Part shown: piece by piece, positions 22,385-34,050 of the stretch
How the letters are laid out: the number at the start of each line of letters is the position of its first letter
Numbering within the stretch: position 1 is the first letter of the stretch
Source: Trogon surrucura
Taxonomy: Eukaryota > Chordata > Aves > Trogoniformes > Trogonidae
Assembly: GCA_020746105.1 (NCBI GenBank)
Contig: CM036618.1
Coordinates: 5,224,501 to 5,288,500, forward strand
Reading direction: 5' to 3'
DNA length: 64,000 nt
The notes under the pieces: model-generated
The model's input: the letters and a program-made list of their open reading frames with translations, nothing else
What the model was told of the DNA's origin: nothing
The model's database searches: none
Position numbers and translations under genes: made by a program

Positions 22385-22535
22385 TTAAGAAGTTTGTCTA
22401 GATATCCAACCTCATTTTCCCTTTGCTCAATTTCATCTCATTGCCCCTAGTTATGAATCTGCAAACCACCCTCAACAATCCCTCTCCCTCCTCGCTGCAC
22501 ACATCTTTCAAATGCTCACAGAACTGCTAACATCT
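22385..22535 (-). mobile_element. Possible ancient CR1/L3-like fragment
   Basis: AGAAGTTTGTCTAGATATCCAACCTC, TCATTGCCCCTAGTTATGAA, and CTCCCTCCTCGCTGCACACATCTTTCAAATGCT recall the reverse complement of old CR1/L3 elements. Those read AAGTTTTTCCTAATATCCAACCT, CATTGCCTCTTGTCCTATTG, and CTCCTCCCTGTAACCACCTTTCAGGTACT. It is heavily diverged. Confidence 0.4.
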
Positions 22536-25500
22536 TCTCACAACACAGTTGGGGACAGCAGGGAAGAGGAGCGGACGAGAACCTCTTTTGAGCTCCCAAG
22601 CCCTCAGGAAGCGAGCACACTGCCTGCAGAGATGCCCATGTGGTTTGCCTGTATTAGAGCAGTGAGCACCTGAGGAGAAACCCACCTGGTGAGTGAGCTT
22701 GCTTTCATTTAAAAAAAAAAAAAAATCATCAAATAGTGTTTGCCTTACTATCTTAATTCAAGCACTTAATTAAAGCCAACAGAGGATTCTAAAGTGAGGA
22801 GAAAAATTAGAGCAACAACTTTTTAATTATGCTGTAGGCAATTTCTCTCATTCTTTCTCCAAAAATCAAACAACAGCTCCTCTAAACATACATTTAGACT
22901 AAGACGATGACACTTAGCAAGCAAGTTGTTGGAGATTGTCCTCCCAAATTCATGACCTAAATAGCATGTTCGCTCCTTACCAGGGATCACCACTGGGTCA
23001 CTCCTTAACATCCCTTTCCCCAAGTCATGGGAAAGGAGCAGAAGAAAGAAGGAACAGGAGGTAGCTTAAATGGTGATTCCTTCCAGGAACCTCTACCAGG
23101 CGGAAAAACTTCCTAGTCATGCAGGAGTCTCATTCTTCCAGCGGTACAGCAAGTTGCTGCCTGCTTCCAGACAGTGGAATAAATGAAAAGACTCCTGTCA
23201 TCTCCTGGAAAAACACAGCTCCTGCCTGTGAACAGCAAAGAGCAGAACTTGCATCACCCACTCAAGTCTTGCAGTATTACTAGTTGCGTAACAAAAAATT
23301 TTGTCTTTACAGACAGCAGGTGATTTCATATTACTTGGGATGGACAGAGTACTGCTGATGTGGACATGGCCAAGCTTTAAAAGGAGGTCCTACTCAAGTC
23401 TAATGGAAATAGCTTAATGCAGGATCCATTGCAAAAGAAAGAGGATGTTCTTGTCCTATTGATGTAAAAAATACGAAGTTACGTCCTTTCTTTGAGTGTA
23501 ACACCTCCTGTGATTTCATCAGTCCTGCCTGCAGAAAGGCACCCTGAGTGAATCTTCAAAAGAAGACAGAAGATACAGTCTTCCTTATAGAAACAGTCTG
23601 ACTCAGCAAAACTATAGTTTCTGCTGATCTTCATTCAGCAGGACACTTCTACTGAAGTCTATGGAACTTGCCAGGGTCTCAGCAGATACATTAAAATAGC
23701 ATGTGAAAGAACTGGAGTCTTTGGAAACTGAACCTTACACCAAACAGAAGTGCTTAAACATCAGTTCAGTCCACTCAAAATCCACATCCAAATTTCAAAC
23801 AATCTTCTTACCTACACTCTCTCTGGACAATTCCTCAACTGATGTCTTTTTTTCTTTCATTTAGTTTAGAAGGAAGGGAAGAAAAATGAAATCTGAAGGG
23901 AGGAGAATATTTAGAATACTTCTGCAGGTTGTCCATAGTCACAGTTGCACAGACTTAAAACTGACCAGACTGCCTTGCTACCAGTGAGGGAAGGAATTGT
24001 GGTCAGGATCTCAGAAATGGATCTAATTACATGATGGGCATTCGTTTTTAAGATCATCGTCTTTGTGTGAACAAGACCAGATGTTTCACGTCTCAGCCTT
24101 TCTAGGACAATAGGCTGGAGATATTTCTTGGCTTGGTTTGACTTTCCTTTGTGCTGAGTTGTTGGACTGGTGTGTCCGCTTAGCCTCTCCATTCAAGAGA
24201 CCCCAGCTGTGACTCCCAGGGTGCAAATCCTATCACACCTTGTTGCAATAGAGAGACAAACCAGACAAAAACTTTTTTGAGATTAGATATAATTTGTTAT
24301 AATCCTTTTCCGACAAATAAGGGACAATATAGCCGAGATGGAAAACCAGTTATATTCTGGTTCATTCTAACCTTTAGAGTGTCAAACGATGGAATAAAAC
24401 CAATTATATTTGGCTGAAGAGCAAGATTTTGAGTTGTCAGGAAATTATAGTGTTCTTTAAATATAATGTAAATGTCTAAATTGGCCTGAAAGGAAACCAT
24501 TGCAATATTTCACATCAATGAGAAACCCCCTGTGGCTCAGAGAAAGTGAAATTATTTCAGTGTCACTGCTGAAAATAAGAACCATGAATTAACAAGAGTG
24601 TCCTCTTTATGGCAGATATGAAGTCAGCTTCCAGAACCCCATAAAGCCTGTGGGTTAATCCTAGCTCTTCCTGGGATAAAGTCATAGTCCTGGAGCAAGA
24701 CAAATAGTTTGGGCAACTCTGTCTCCAACCAGACTCCTCTGGGTATTTATAATCCTTGCTGAAGAAATGGGACTTGACCCAGACAGAGTCAATGTTTGTT
24801 AAGCTTTGAAACTCTTAATTTCATAACAGAAAGCTATGAAGCTCTGATATTACTGGTTTTTACAGCTCTGTCTATAATAGTAAACTCAAGAGGGTTTGGA
24901 CACGACCTAAACCAGGATCCTTGTCTTTCTGTACTGCTTAATTTTTAGGACACTCCCTAGGATCTGACCTATGTAAATGCATATTTTTCTAAACAAAACC
25001 CCAGCATAGTTCACAGGAAGCTGAGACAGTCCTAGAAAAATTCAGTCTTGAGTGAAAATGTCGACAAACCTGAGATGTGAAAAATTATGATCTGTAAATT
25101 CACATGGACCAATGAGGTTTTCCTTTTCTGATTTATTTTGCTTAATTGATCTTAAAGAACAAGATAGTCCAAAGTAGCCCCCATTGGAATCATTCTTACC
25201 TGTTCAATAAAACTCTTGTCTGACATTTCACAAAACACTTAATTTAGTTCCTCACCTATAATCATCCTGTCTTTTATGTATTATTATTGCCTATCTAATT
25301 TATTTAAATATCAAGAATGTGTCTAACTGAGAAGAAAAGCCTGGGTTTGGATTGCAGCACTTTGCTCTCGCTGGGTTACATTTATCTCTGAAAGAACAGG
25401 GGCAGAAAAAAAAGAAAGGAGATATAGAGGCAACATCAGTAAAACGTGTCATAATAAGATGACCTCCCCTTCAAGTGTGAGGTGGTTTCCACACTAAAAA

Positions 25501-27534
25501 GAAAAAAAAATCACCTGAAAGTTTTAAAACTGAGTTTTTAAAAATGCCAAAAAGAATTAAATAAAATGCCCCTGTTGAATATAATCATCTCTACTAGATA
25601 ATTCAGGATTTTCTCATCTCTAGATCTGTCTGTCAGTTGAAAACTTCTGGCTGTGTAACATATTTTTTCATTTACCTTCTTCATGTTTTTCACTGTCGTT
25701 TTGGAGGAGACCGAGGAGACAGTATGAATTATTTTCTACCCTGTTGCAATATTCTCTGAAGAGATTGACTACATGGATCTTATCCTGAAACTTCAACACC
25801 TTTGACTGGCTATTAGCTGCTTTCTCATTCTCATTAGCATGTCAGAAGAGTGTAGGGAGTGTATCTTGAACAGTTGTCTTCTTTTTTTATGATCTTTGTC
25901 ATTAAAATGACAAATACGGAACATCTATCAAAACAGTGTGGTAATTTGCATTTTTTAGTGTGAGAAATGTACTGAGAATGAGGAGACGGTACATAAAACG
26001 TCCAACCTAGCTCTTAAAAATTACCAGATGCCTTCAGAGAAATTTAAAAAATTTCATTTTTTGTAATGTTAATATCAAAAACAATTTCATGGCATGAAGC
26101 CATCCGCAGAGTTGACATATAAGCGAGGGACAGGTTCTACCTTGTGGATGTGACTTACATAAATAACAGAGACTGACAGAATTCTACACTCGGTCAAATC
26201 AGTGGTAAAAATCTCAGTGTGAAAAGGATAAAACCAAATATTTTTGAAACTTTCATTCAATGCTTTGAATGTGCTCTTTTGCACACCAACCTACCTAGCT
26301 GTTCCTCACATGGGCCCAATTATTATCTGGCATTAGCTATTAATGAATTTATTCTCTCAATAGACTTGTGACCATGGAAGCAAATCTTTTTTTTTTCTGA
26401 TTTACACAGACACATCAAAACTAAAGAAAGGTATAAAACTGCCTTTGAGACTGATGCCCTTATTTAATCACAGAACATGGGAAGCAACTATAATCATCTT
26501 TCCCACATTGCCCCAAATATTATACTTATATCCTGGTGCTTAGGATCAAAGAATAGCTCAGTTCCTTCTCCTCATATCCTCATCCAGTATTTGGCTTTGT
26601 AGATCGGTATGACATAAAGGGCCCCTCATATTCTCAGTCTTAGGGATTATTTTTGTCACATCAACATTTGTCCAGAAGATACTAAACTAAGAATGCTTAT
26701 TTAGTCCATGCACATGAGTTAGACATCCCCATCCCCCAGTCTGAGTTTTAAATCATCTTCGGTAAATAAATTATGGAGAGGTTTGCAAGAAGCTTAACTT
26801 GGAAATAGCTCTTAAAAAAAAAGGATATATCTTTTCTGCCGAACCCTTATCTGGATGACAATCATAATGGTTTGGGAAGTAAAAAAAGTAGGATTACCAA
26901 TGCTGAAAAGTAAGAAAGTGCCTATATCTCTAATCTGAAAGTATTTGGATTATTATGTGGATTACTTCTGTAAACTTGTGTACACCGAGCTGGCAACAGT
27001 AGTTTGTATTTATACCTGAGGCAAATGAATAAAATCACAGGCATAAGCAAGCATGCACATTGCTGTAGGAATCACAGGATGATTTGGAGTGAGTGGGAAT
27101 CAGAAAGGTACCTTGCACAGTTAAAAAAAAAAATATAGACTCTTAATTGCCTAACAACCTGAAACGTGCAAAACTGGTAAACAGGAAAGAAGGTCTCCAA
27201 ATTGAAAACTCCAGACGATCAGACAGATCTTCCTCTGTCTTGTGCTGACGTTATTTATGAAGAGCTACTGTTAGACTGAAAAATTTCTGACTCTGACAGC
27301 ACAGCTGAGGTCCCAACATTTCCCTTTTTGTGCTGGAGACTGTGCAGAAAGTTATCTTTGATTAGTACTTGAACTGTAAAATTCAGGGGAAAAAAAAGGT
27401 TCCAAATTTCCTTTAATAGTCTTTTAAAAATGCTGTCTACATCACTTACATCCTTAGCTATGGATTCTCCTAGTACAAGCACATACAGTTCTCCTCAAAT
27501 TATGAGCCTGAACTAGGTTTTGGCCATACCTAAG
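22536..27534. other. 5 kb of AT-rich unique DNA, no gene seen
   Basis: I find no exon, RNA gene or legible transposon. Short A or T runs occur near 22710 and 26390. The minus-strand frame at 23911-24192 (93 codons) lacks any domain I recognise. ACTGAAGTCTATGGAACTT near 23650 loosely recalls the ATTGAAGTCAATGGAGTT palindrome core. Confidence 0.45.
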
Positions 27535-27645
27535 TGTTGGCACTTAAGGACATGGTTTAGTGGTGGACCTGGCATTGCTAGGTTAATGGCTGGAATCGGT
27601 GAGCTTAAAGGTCTTTTCCAACCTAAATTATTCCATGCTTCCGTA
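27535..27645 (+). mobile_element. CR1 3' end, plus strand
   Basis: GGCACTTAAGGACATGGTTTAG, TGGTGGACCTGGCATTGCTAGG, TTAATGGCTGGAATCGG and CTTAAAGGTCTTTTCC, then AACCTAAATTATTCCATGC, form the last ~110 bp of the CR1 type ending GGTCTTTTCCAACC. It is the sense counterpart of the copy at 13034-13200. Confidence 0.88.
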
Positions 27646-29504
27646 AGTCTTTTTTTTCCAATTATCTTTGCTACGTTAACAATCAATCTTCATTTCTTAT
27701 TTTTCCCCACTTCTGCCTTTGATATTTCCACGCTCTGCTGCCCACTCCCTTCACAATTTTCCGCTACAAGAAGTACTTTTTTATAGCATCTTTAGCCCCT
27801 CTTTCTTTCTTCTGCTTCAGGATAAACTTCTCACTCCCTCTGGAAAGAACTGGCATATGGGATGCTGCTGTCCCATGGTGGCTGTGCTGCATCTTTCAGG
27901 AACCCTTAGTGACTTCCCTGCTTCACCTGTGTGTTTTCAATCCCTTCGCAAATACATTCCCAGTCACACTTATTAATAGCCTCCTGCTCCCTGCAGTTTT
28001 TCACAGCTGTCCCAATGAAGAAACAAAGCAAACAAAACCAAAAGTAAAGCAAATTTCCTGGCAGATTTAACTTTACTTCTAGGATTTCTCAAAATTGATA
28101 ATCTCAGAAAAGACATTCAAACAAGTTTCATCTACTTTTTGATGTCTGCATCACACCTACAAGTTTCTTACTATAGATTCTTTTTCCTTTCAATGGAAGA
28201 AAACAATTTTAAGGGTGTAATTCTTCTGACCCACTAAGGATGAACAAACTGCCACACCAGACCAACCTCTTTCTCTCTATAGAGAGGTCTAAACAGCTAT
28301 ATCACAGACAGCTGCATGATACACCTCTACTTTGTAGGCATCTACACTTAGTCAGGTGAATACCACATTAAATTTAACAAACATGACCCATTGACCCATT
28401 CAAATGTCCTAAGCTACTAGTGGGGACAATTCTGCTTTGGGTTACACACCTAGTCAAATGTATGACTCTTAGAAAGACAAAATTCATCTTCATTTATTTT
28501 CAAAGACTAACACCGTGTTAAAAAGTCAAAGGCCAAGTTTTATTGAGACAGAGTCAGAAACTCAGCTGGGTTTTATTTGGTATTTTAACATTATTGCTTT
28601 GACTACGTCCACACTGAACAGATTATGAACCACTACAACTGAAGAGAATTGCTATCACATCGTATACCTGCAGGTTAAGATGAGAATATAAAGAGGTAAA
28701 GGTGAGTCAGTAAATCTCCTTCATATGAATTTTAACTGGAGAAGCTCAAATGCTCGCAGTGTCCCCAAGTGCTCTCTCAGGGTGTTCTTCAGCTGCAGCA
28801 ACAAAATCTGGGCCAGTTGTGAGAGGACTTCTATTGAACACAGCCAGCTCAAATGTATTTGTCTTCATGCATCTCTTCTTTACATTCCAGCTTTGACTAT
28901 TTTTTCCTTCCCTGAGAATACTCTGAAGTTCTAACAATGTCCTTGGAGAAATACCTTGCCTGAAAGAAGCATTTGGTTAAAATTACAGTGGAAAACAAAC
29001 AATGCTAGATGCTGCCATGTTTCCCCGAAATCCCTCTTTTGATTATAAGCAAAATCTCAGTTGAGCAAAGAAAGTGAAGATTGGGATTTAGTTTGGTTGT
29101 GTAAGGGTGTGGGATTCTTCTTGCTATTATTATTTAAATTTGGTTTTTATCTCCAGAAATAGCCAGATTAATAATTTCGTTATCTTGCCACTTTGTGGAG
29201 CAGATATTGAGTATGATACAGTCAATCTGTTTTGCTCAGCTAGTCTGCCACTGCCTGGACAATATTTTTTTTGAATTGGTGATTTATGTTGGTTACTTTA
29301 CCCCTAAACTTCTGAAACTCTGACAAGTGATTTCTTCCTTTGTCTGCATTGTTTTCTCTATTGCTTTCGTTCTTGGATCACACTTTTAAATTTACTTTTC
29401 CTGAATTTAAACTTCTCACTTACATGTCTTAGATGTGTGGCTAAATATCAAATCTGGATTAATCTTATCAAAACTAGCAAGAATTTCAGTCTTCCAGGTT
29501 CTTT
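27646..29504. other. Unique DNA, no gene seen
   Basis: T- and C-rich from 27650 to 27830, otherwise featureless. The overlapping frames at 28725-28937 on both strands are not recognisable proteins. Confidence 0.45.
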
Positions 29505-30009
29505 AGAATCATAAAGTCACAGAACCATAAAATAGTTTGGGTTGATAGGGACCTTTAAAGGTGATCTAGTCCAATGCCCCTGCAACGAATGGGGACATCT
29601 TCAACTAGATCAAGTTGCTCAGAACCCTGTCCAACTCAACCATGAATGTTTCCAGGGACAGGGCTTCTACCACCTCTCTGGGCAATCTGTGCCAGGGTCT
29701 CACCAACTCTCATCATAAAATAGTTCTTCCTTATGTTTAGTCTGACTTTGTCCTTTTTTAGTTTAAACCCAGTATCCCTTGACCTGTCATTACAGATGTC
29801 ATTAAAAAGTCCATCCTCATCTTTCCCTGTAGGCCACTTTAAGTACCAGAAGGTTGCTATAAGGTCTCCCTGGAGCCTTCTCTTCTCCACGCTGGACAAC
29901 CTCATCTCCCTCAGCCTGCCCACATAGGAGAGATATTCCAGCCCCCGATCATTTTTGTGGTGCCCTCTGGACCCAGTCCAACAGGCTCATACATTTCTTT
30001 CACTGGGAA
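29505..30009 (-). mobile_element. CR1 LINE, 3' half of a split copy, minus strand
   Basis: Opens with AGAATCATAAAGTCACAGAA and GGGTTGATAGGGACCTTTAAAG, the CR1 3' end in reverse. It continues through TTCCAGGGACAGGGCTTCTACC, CCTTATGTTTAGTCTGAC and CTCCCTGGAGCCTTCTCTTC to CCCAAAGCTGG near 30018. The minus-strand frame at 29636-29923 still reads part of the ORF2 C-terminus (an [20 protein letters not shown] stretch followed by an RLNIRKNYF-like block). It then stops without the full tail. The element resumes at 30527 after an insertion. Confidence 0.92.
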
Positions 30010-30526
30010 TCCCAAAGCTGGGTCCAGTTCTGGGTCCCTCAGTTCAAGAAGGACAGGGAGCTGCTTGAGAGAGTCCAGCGCAGCCACAGAGATGATTAAG
30101 GGAGTGGAACATCTCCCTTATGAGGAAAGGCTGAAGGAGCTGGGTCTCTTTAACTTGGAGAAGAGGAGGTTGAGGGGTGACCTCATTAATGTTTATAAAT
30201 ATGTCAAGGGAGAGTGTCAGGAGGATGGAGCCAGGCGCTTCTCAGCAGCGTCCACCGACAGGACAAGGGGCAATGGGTGGAAGCTGTAACATAGGAGGTT
30301 CCACAAAAATATCAGAAAAGACTTTTTCCCTGTGAGGGTGACAGAGCACTGGCACAGGCTGCCCAGGGAGGTTGTGGAATCTCCTTCTTTGGAGACATTC
30401 AAAACCCGCCTGGATGCGTTCCTGTGCGCTCTGCTGTAGGTGGTCCTACTCTGGCAGGGGGGTTGGACTAGATGATCTTTGAGGTCCCTTCCAACCTCTA
30501 ACATTCTGTGATTCTGTGATTCTGTG
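30010..30526 (+). mobile_element. Younger CR1 inserted in the opposite orientation
   Basis: The plus strand reads, in CR1 sense order: TCAAGAAGGACAGGGAGCTG, GAGATGATTAAGGGAGTGG, CTCCCTTATGAGGAAAGGC, CTTTAACTTGGAGAAGAGG and CCCAGGGAGGTTGTGG. It ends with GGTTGGACTAGATGATCTTTGAGG and ATTCTGTGATTCTGTGATTCTGTG. The coding part gives [20 protein letters not shown] and the [15 protein letters not shown] tail, then a stop codon near 30287 before the true ORF2 end. The sharp terminal octamers and good match to the expected family sequence mark it as younger than its host copy. An AAAGCTGG/AGAGTTGG pair at the junctions may be the decayed target duplication. Confidence 0.93.
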
Positions 30527-30785
30527 AGAGTTGGACACAGAACTGCAGATGGGATCTCACAAGAGCAAAGTAGAGCGACAGAATCACTTCCCTTGACCTG
30601 CTGGCCATGATGCTTTTGATACAGCGCAGGATATGGTTGGTTTTCTGGGCTATGAGTGTACATTGCTGGGACATATTCAGCCTTTAATCCATCAACATCC
30701 CCAAGTCCTTCTCTGGCAAGCTGCTCTCAACCTGCTCCAGCCTCTATTGGTACTGGGGGTTGCCCTGACCCAGGTGCAAGACCAT
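30527..30785 (-). mobile_element. CR1 LINE, 5' half of the split copy, minus strand
   Basis: Resumes exactly where the first half stopped: AGAGTTGGACACAGAACTGC, GATGGGATCTCACAAGAGC, CTTGACCTGCTGGCCATG, CATCCCCAAGTCCTTCTC, and GGTTGCCCTGACCCAGGTGC near 30760. Together with 29505-30009 it forms one continuous reverse-strand CR1 of about 760 bp. Confidence 0.92.
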
Positions 30786-32304
30786 AAAGTATAGAAAGAC
30801 ATTATGGTATAGAAAAAGCTATTCTAGGGCACAGCTCCTTTTTTCCTGGTGATCAGCTATGAAGAGAATTCAGGACAACTGGCTCAGAGATAAACACGTA
30901 TATTGTAAAGAGAAGTGAGAGTAATTCTTCTCCTGACATCTAGTTCCCTAGTCTGCCTGCCAACAAGGCCATACTTCGTTTTTCCTTTTGCCTCCAACCA
31001 CTCTCTTTCAGGTTATCAACTTGGTACCAAACAATGATACAGAATTTCTCCATCAAATGATTTTCACTCATTCAGTTGGACTCCTTCCATGGCCTTGAAA
31101 CACAAAGGTTAAATCACCCAGGACATGAAACAGCTTCATTTCTGGTTTTTGCATAATTCAGAGAACAGTGCTTATTGAAAAGTGGTCTGTTTGGTTTTTT
31201 TTTTAAAAAAAAAGTAACTACAATATTCACTATGTTAAAGAAGGTGCATCTGATAACATCCAGAAATTTTAATAACAAAAAAGTGGGAAAACAACTATTC
31301 TTGTTGTAACAATTGAAACTGTAAGTCAGTGTTGCTGATACTATCTTACAGAAAAAGAGTATTCAGTAAACATTGAATTGTGCAGACAAATTACTTCAAA
31401 ACTAGTTGTTAATATGGGATGGGAGGAGACACACATACAACAGAGGAGGTGATGGGAGTAATGTAGTCAATATGTTGTGAAATATTGTATCCAAAGCTGA
31501 TCCTGAACCTCCTGAAATATATAATAACATGAACACTGTTGTCACATATCGGGGTGAATGAGTTCCCTGTAGGAATTAATGTCTTCAAAAAGTGGAGGTC
31601 TCTAATGACTGAGCCGCAGAGTCACTTTTATCTCCTGTTCAGCAGGATTTTAAAAGATAAATTGCAGTGCAGCCATGTCTGAACTAGTACAGCATTTCAT
31701 GGACTAGAAGCAAAATAACTACTTAACCTTGATGTCAAACTTCAGTTACAAAGCCCTGTTTGGAGCTTCTGAGTCATCTTAACATCACATTAGTACGGCT
31801 AAACTGCATCCAGGTCTAGGATCACTTGCTACTTGAATACTTAGCTGGTGTCTCAGCACTGAACAACCAGCCATTCTGGGTTTGGATTTATCTAAGCAGA
31901 ATCAAAACAGGTTTTTTCTGATTATGGCAGAAGAGATAAATCAAGCCACACTGAGTTCATCTAAATTTCTTCATCTAAAAATTAGAAATTTAATAATATT
32001 TTTTCTATAATTAAGATGGCTTCAGCTACGTTTCAGTTTGTTTTACATCAAGATCATCACACTGCAATGTTAGTAACATAGTTTTTGTAATTCTTCATAT
32101 TTCATCTTTAATTATTTCTCAGTTGCTCTGATCTGACTAAAATAAAACCTGGAACAATTGGCTTCGGCAAGGCTAAGTCTGGTAGGAAGAGTACACTATA
32201 AATACAGTCTAGAAAGATATAGCTGTTGCCTTTATTTGACAACCTAACTGTTCCCCAAGCACTCATCCACCAACCTTATAAAAGGAAATGTAGTTACTGA
32301 GGTC
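30786..32304. other. AT-rich unique DNA, no gene seen
   Basis: No exon or transposon recognised. A short mixed T/A run lies near 31195-31212. Confidence 0.45.
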
Positions 32305-32397
32305 CAAATTCACCGTTAGCTTAAGTGTGTGCAATTCCACTGAAGTCAACACAATTGTATCCATTTACTCTCATGGTGAATTGGGACCCAGACCTTT
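32305..32397. repeat. Palindromic interspersed repeat (MITE-like)
   Basis: The left arm GGTCCAAATTCACCGTTAGC...GTGCAATTCCACTGAAGTC is mirrored by the right arm, whose reverse complement starts GGTCCCAATTCACCATGAG and ends ACAATTGTGTT. The arms match at roughly two thirds of positions over about 42 bp around an AAGTCAAC centre. Elements of this shape (GGCCCAAATTCAC...CCATTGAAGTCAATGG...GTGAATTTGGGCC) are, from memory, frequent in birds, crocodilians and turtles. I cannot give a database name. Confidence 0.65.
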
Positions 32398-33754
32398 GCT
32401 GAAGTAATAAAAGGTCAGCCAAACACGCAAGTAAGAGACCAAGTTCTGGTTGAAATGAAAACTGTGGCTTTGCTCAAAGTTTTTGACATAAGACGATAGT
32501 ACTAGTTAATAAATGAGCTGAACAGACAGTGGAAGAGTAGACATTGGGGTATATGAGTGAAGTTACAGAGGTTTACAAGCATGTTATATTAACTGAGTCA
32601 TGATAAATAATTACATTTTTTCACCTTCTGCAAATGCAAAGAAATATGTCTTAGATTATCTCATGCTGGAACAGGTGGTGATAAAATAGTGAAGTTGAAT
32701 GCCTTTAAGATAACACAGAATATTTGCCATTAAAGATAAAATGAGTGATGCAGATTTATCTCTCATACACTTACATATAATCCTCTCTGAAAATATTAGG
32801 TTTTGTTAGTAGGATTGAAAGCCTAAATTGGCTCATGAAGACACTGCTATTTGACTTGCAATCACTCTGCTGTGTTTGAGAAGCTCATACGGTATCTACA
32901 GCTTTGCCTCACCAATCATGTCTAAGGCAGCAGGAGTCGGAGTACGTAGACAGAAAAAAGGATGAGCCTCACTAACTGGGTGTAACTTGGTCTTGTGGTT
33001 ACAAGGTCTCATTTACTCATGTTATTATACTCTTTAGAAGCACAACGGGACATCAACTAGGATTCACATTGTAGAAACTGAACATATAGTCAGGAAACTA
33101 GTTTAAACAGCTAGGCTTAAACCTAAGATCTCTCTGTAGCCAATGGAGACTGTATAACTGGTAAAAGTAATTACCATCCTGATAGCAATCCTCCACAGCA
33201 GAGAGATTTGTGCGTTGCCTGTAGCACAAATCGAAGAAGGCAGGCGTGCAGAAGGACTTTGGAGGGCGACACAGGAGGTGACCCACAGAGTCAAGAAAGA
33301 GCCACCAGTGACCAATAACAATGATGATAAATATATTACAGCAGCGTAGCTTTTATCTATGGCTGAACTCTCTTATGTCTAAACAGGCTGCTGCATGCAG
33401 CCTGCTGTTGGGAATGGCCCCTAGAAGGTGCTGTTCTTGACCCAGCCCCAGGCACTCTCTGGAGAAGCTCCAACTGGCTTAAGCTCTGAACCAACCAAGT
33501 AATTTAACAATATGCTTGACCTAATTGCAAGGTCTGGGCTCTTATTATGGCCTTGATTTGTTCATTGTTGGCTGTAACTGATTTACTGCAGAAAGACGTA
33601 GTTTACATATTAAAAAAGAGAGGAAAGCATTTCAGTGTGGCATATGAAAACCTTTAATTTTAAGGTAGAGGCTGTTCCTGAGAGGCAAAGTGTTGCTATT
33701 TTATTGTAGCTTTCACTCACAAAGACTCAAGTGCAACGTGCAAGAATAGGTAGA
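32398..33754. other. Unique DNA, no gene seen
   Basis: No gene supported. 33360-33490 is more GC-rich (CTGCTGCATGCAGCCTGCTG contains a short hairpin) but has no exon structure. Confidence 0.4.
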
Positions 33755-34050
33755 GAAAGTAGGGCTGGACAGGACCTCGGGAGATAATTTTGCTCAACTT
33801 CCTCCCCCAAGACAGGATCTTCTGTATCAAACTGTTTAAGACATGTTTGTTTAGCCTTCTCTTAAAACCTTCCAGTGATGGAAATTCCACCACCTCCCCA
33901 GACAGAGATAGCCTACACTCCGAAAGTTAACATAATAACCAACCTAAATCTTCCTTGCTACCATTTAAGCCCATTGCTTCCCATCCTACCTCCAGTGGAT
34001 GCAGAGAATAAGTTATTTCCTTCATCTTTGCAGCAACATTTCCGTCACTG
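33755..34050 (-). mobile_element. Old CR1-like LINE fragment, minus strand
   Basis: The plus strand reads AGGGCTGGACAGGACCTCGG, GTTTGTTTAGCCTTCTCTTAAAA, CCAGTGATGGAAATTCCACC, CCAACCTAAATCTTCCTTGC and CATTTAAGCCCATTGCTTCC. This is the reverse complement of an amniote-wide CR1 type (GGACTGGACGGGACC, CTGTTCTTAAAAATCTCC, TGATGGAGATTCCAC, CAATTTAAGCCCATTGCTTC). It is more diverged than the ATTCTATG-type copies. No coding capacity is left. Confidence 0.75.
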
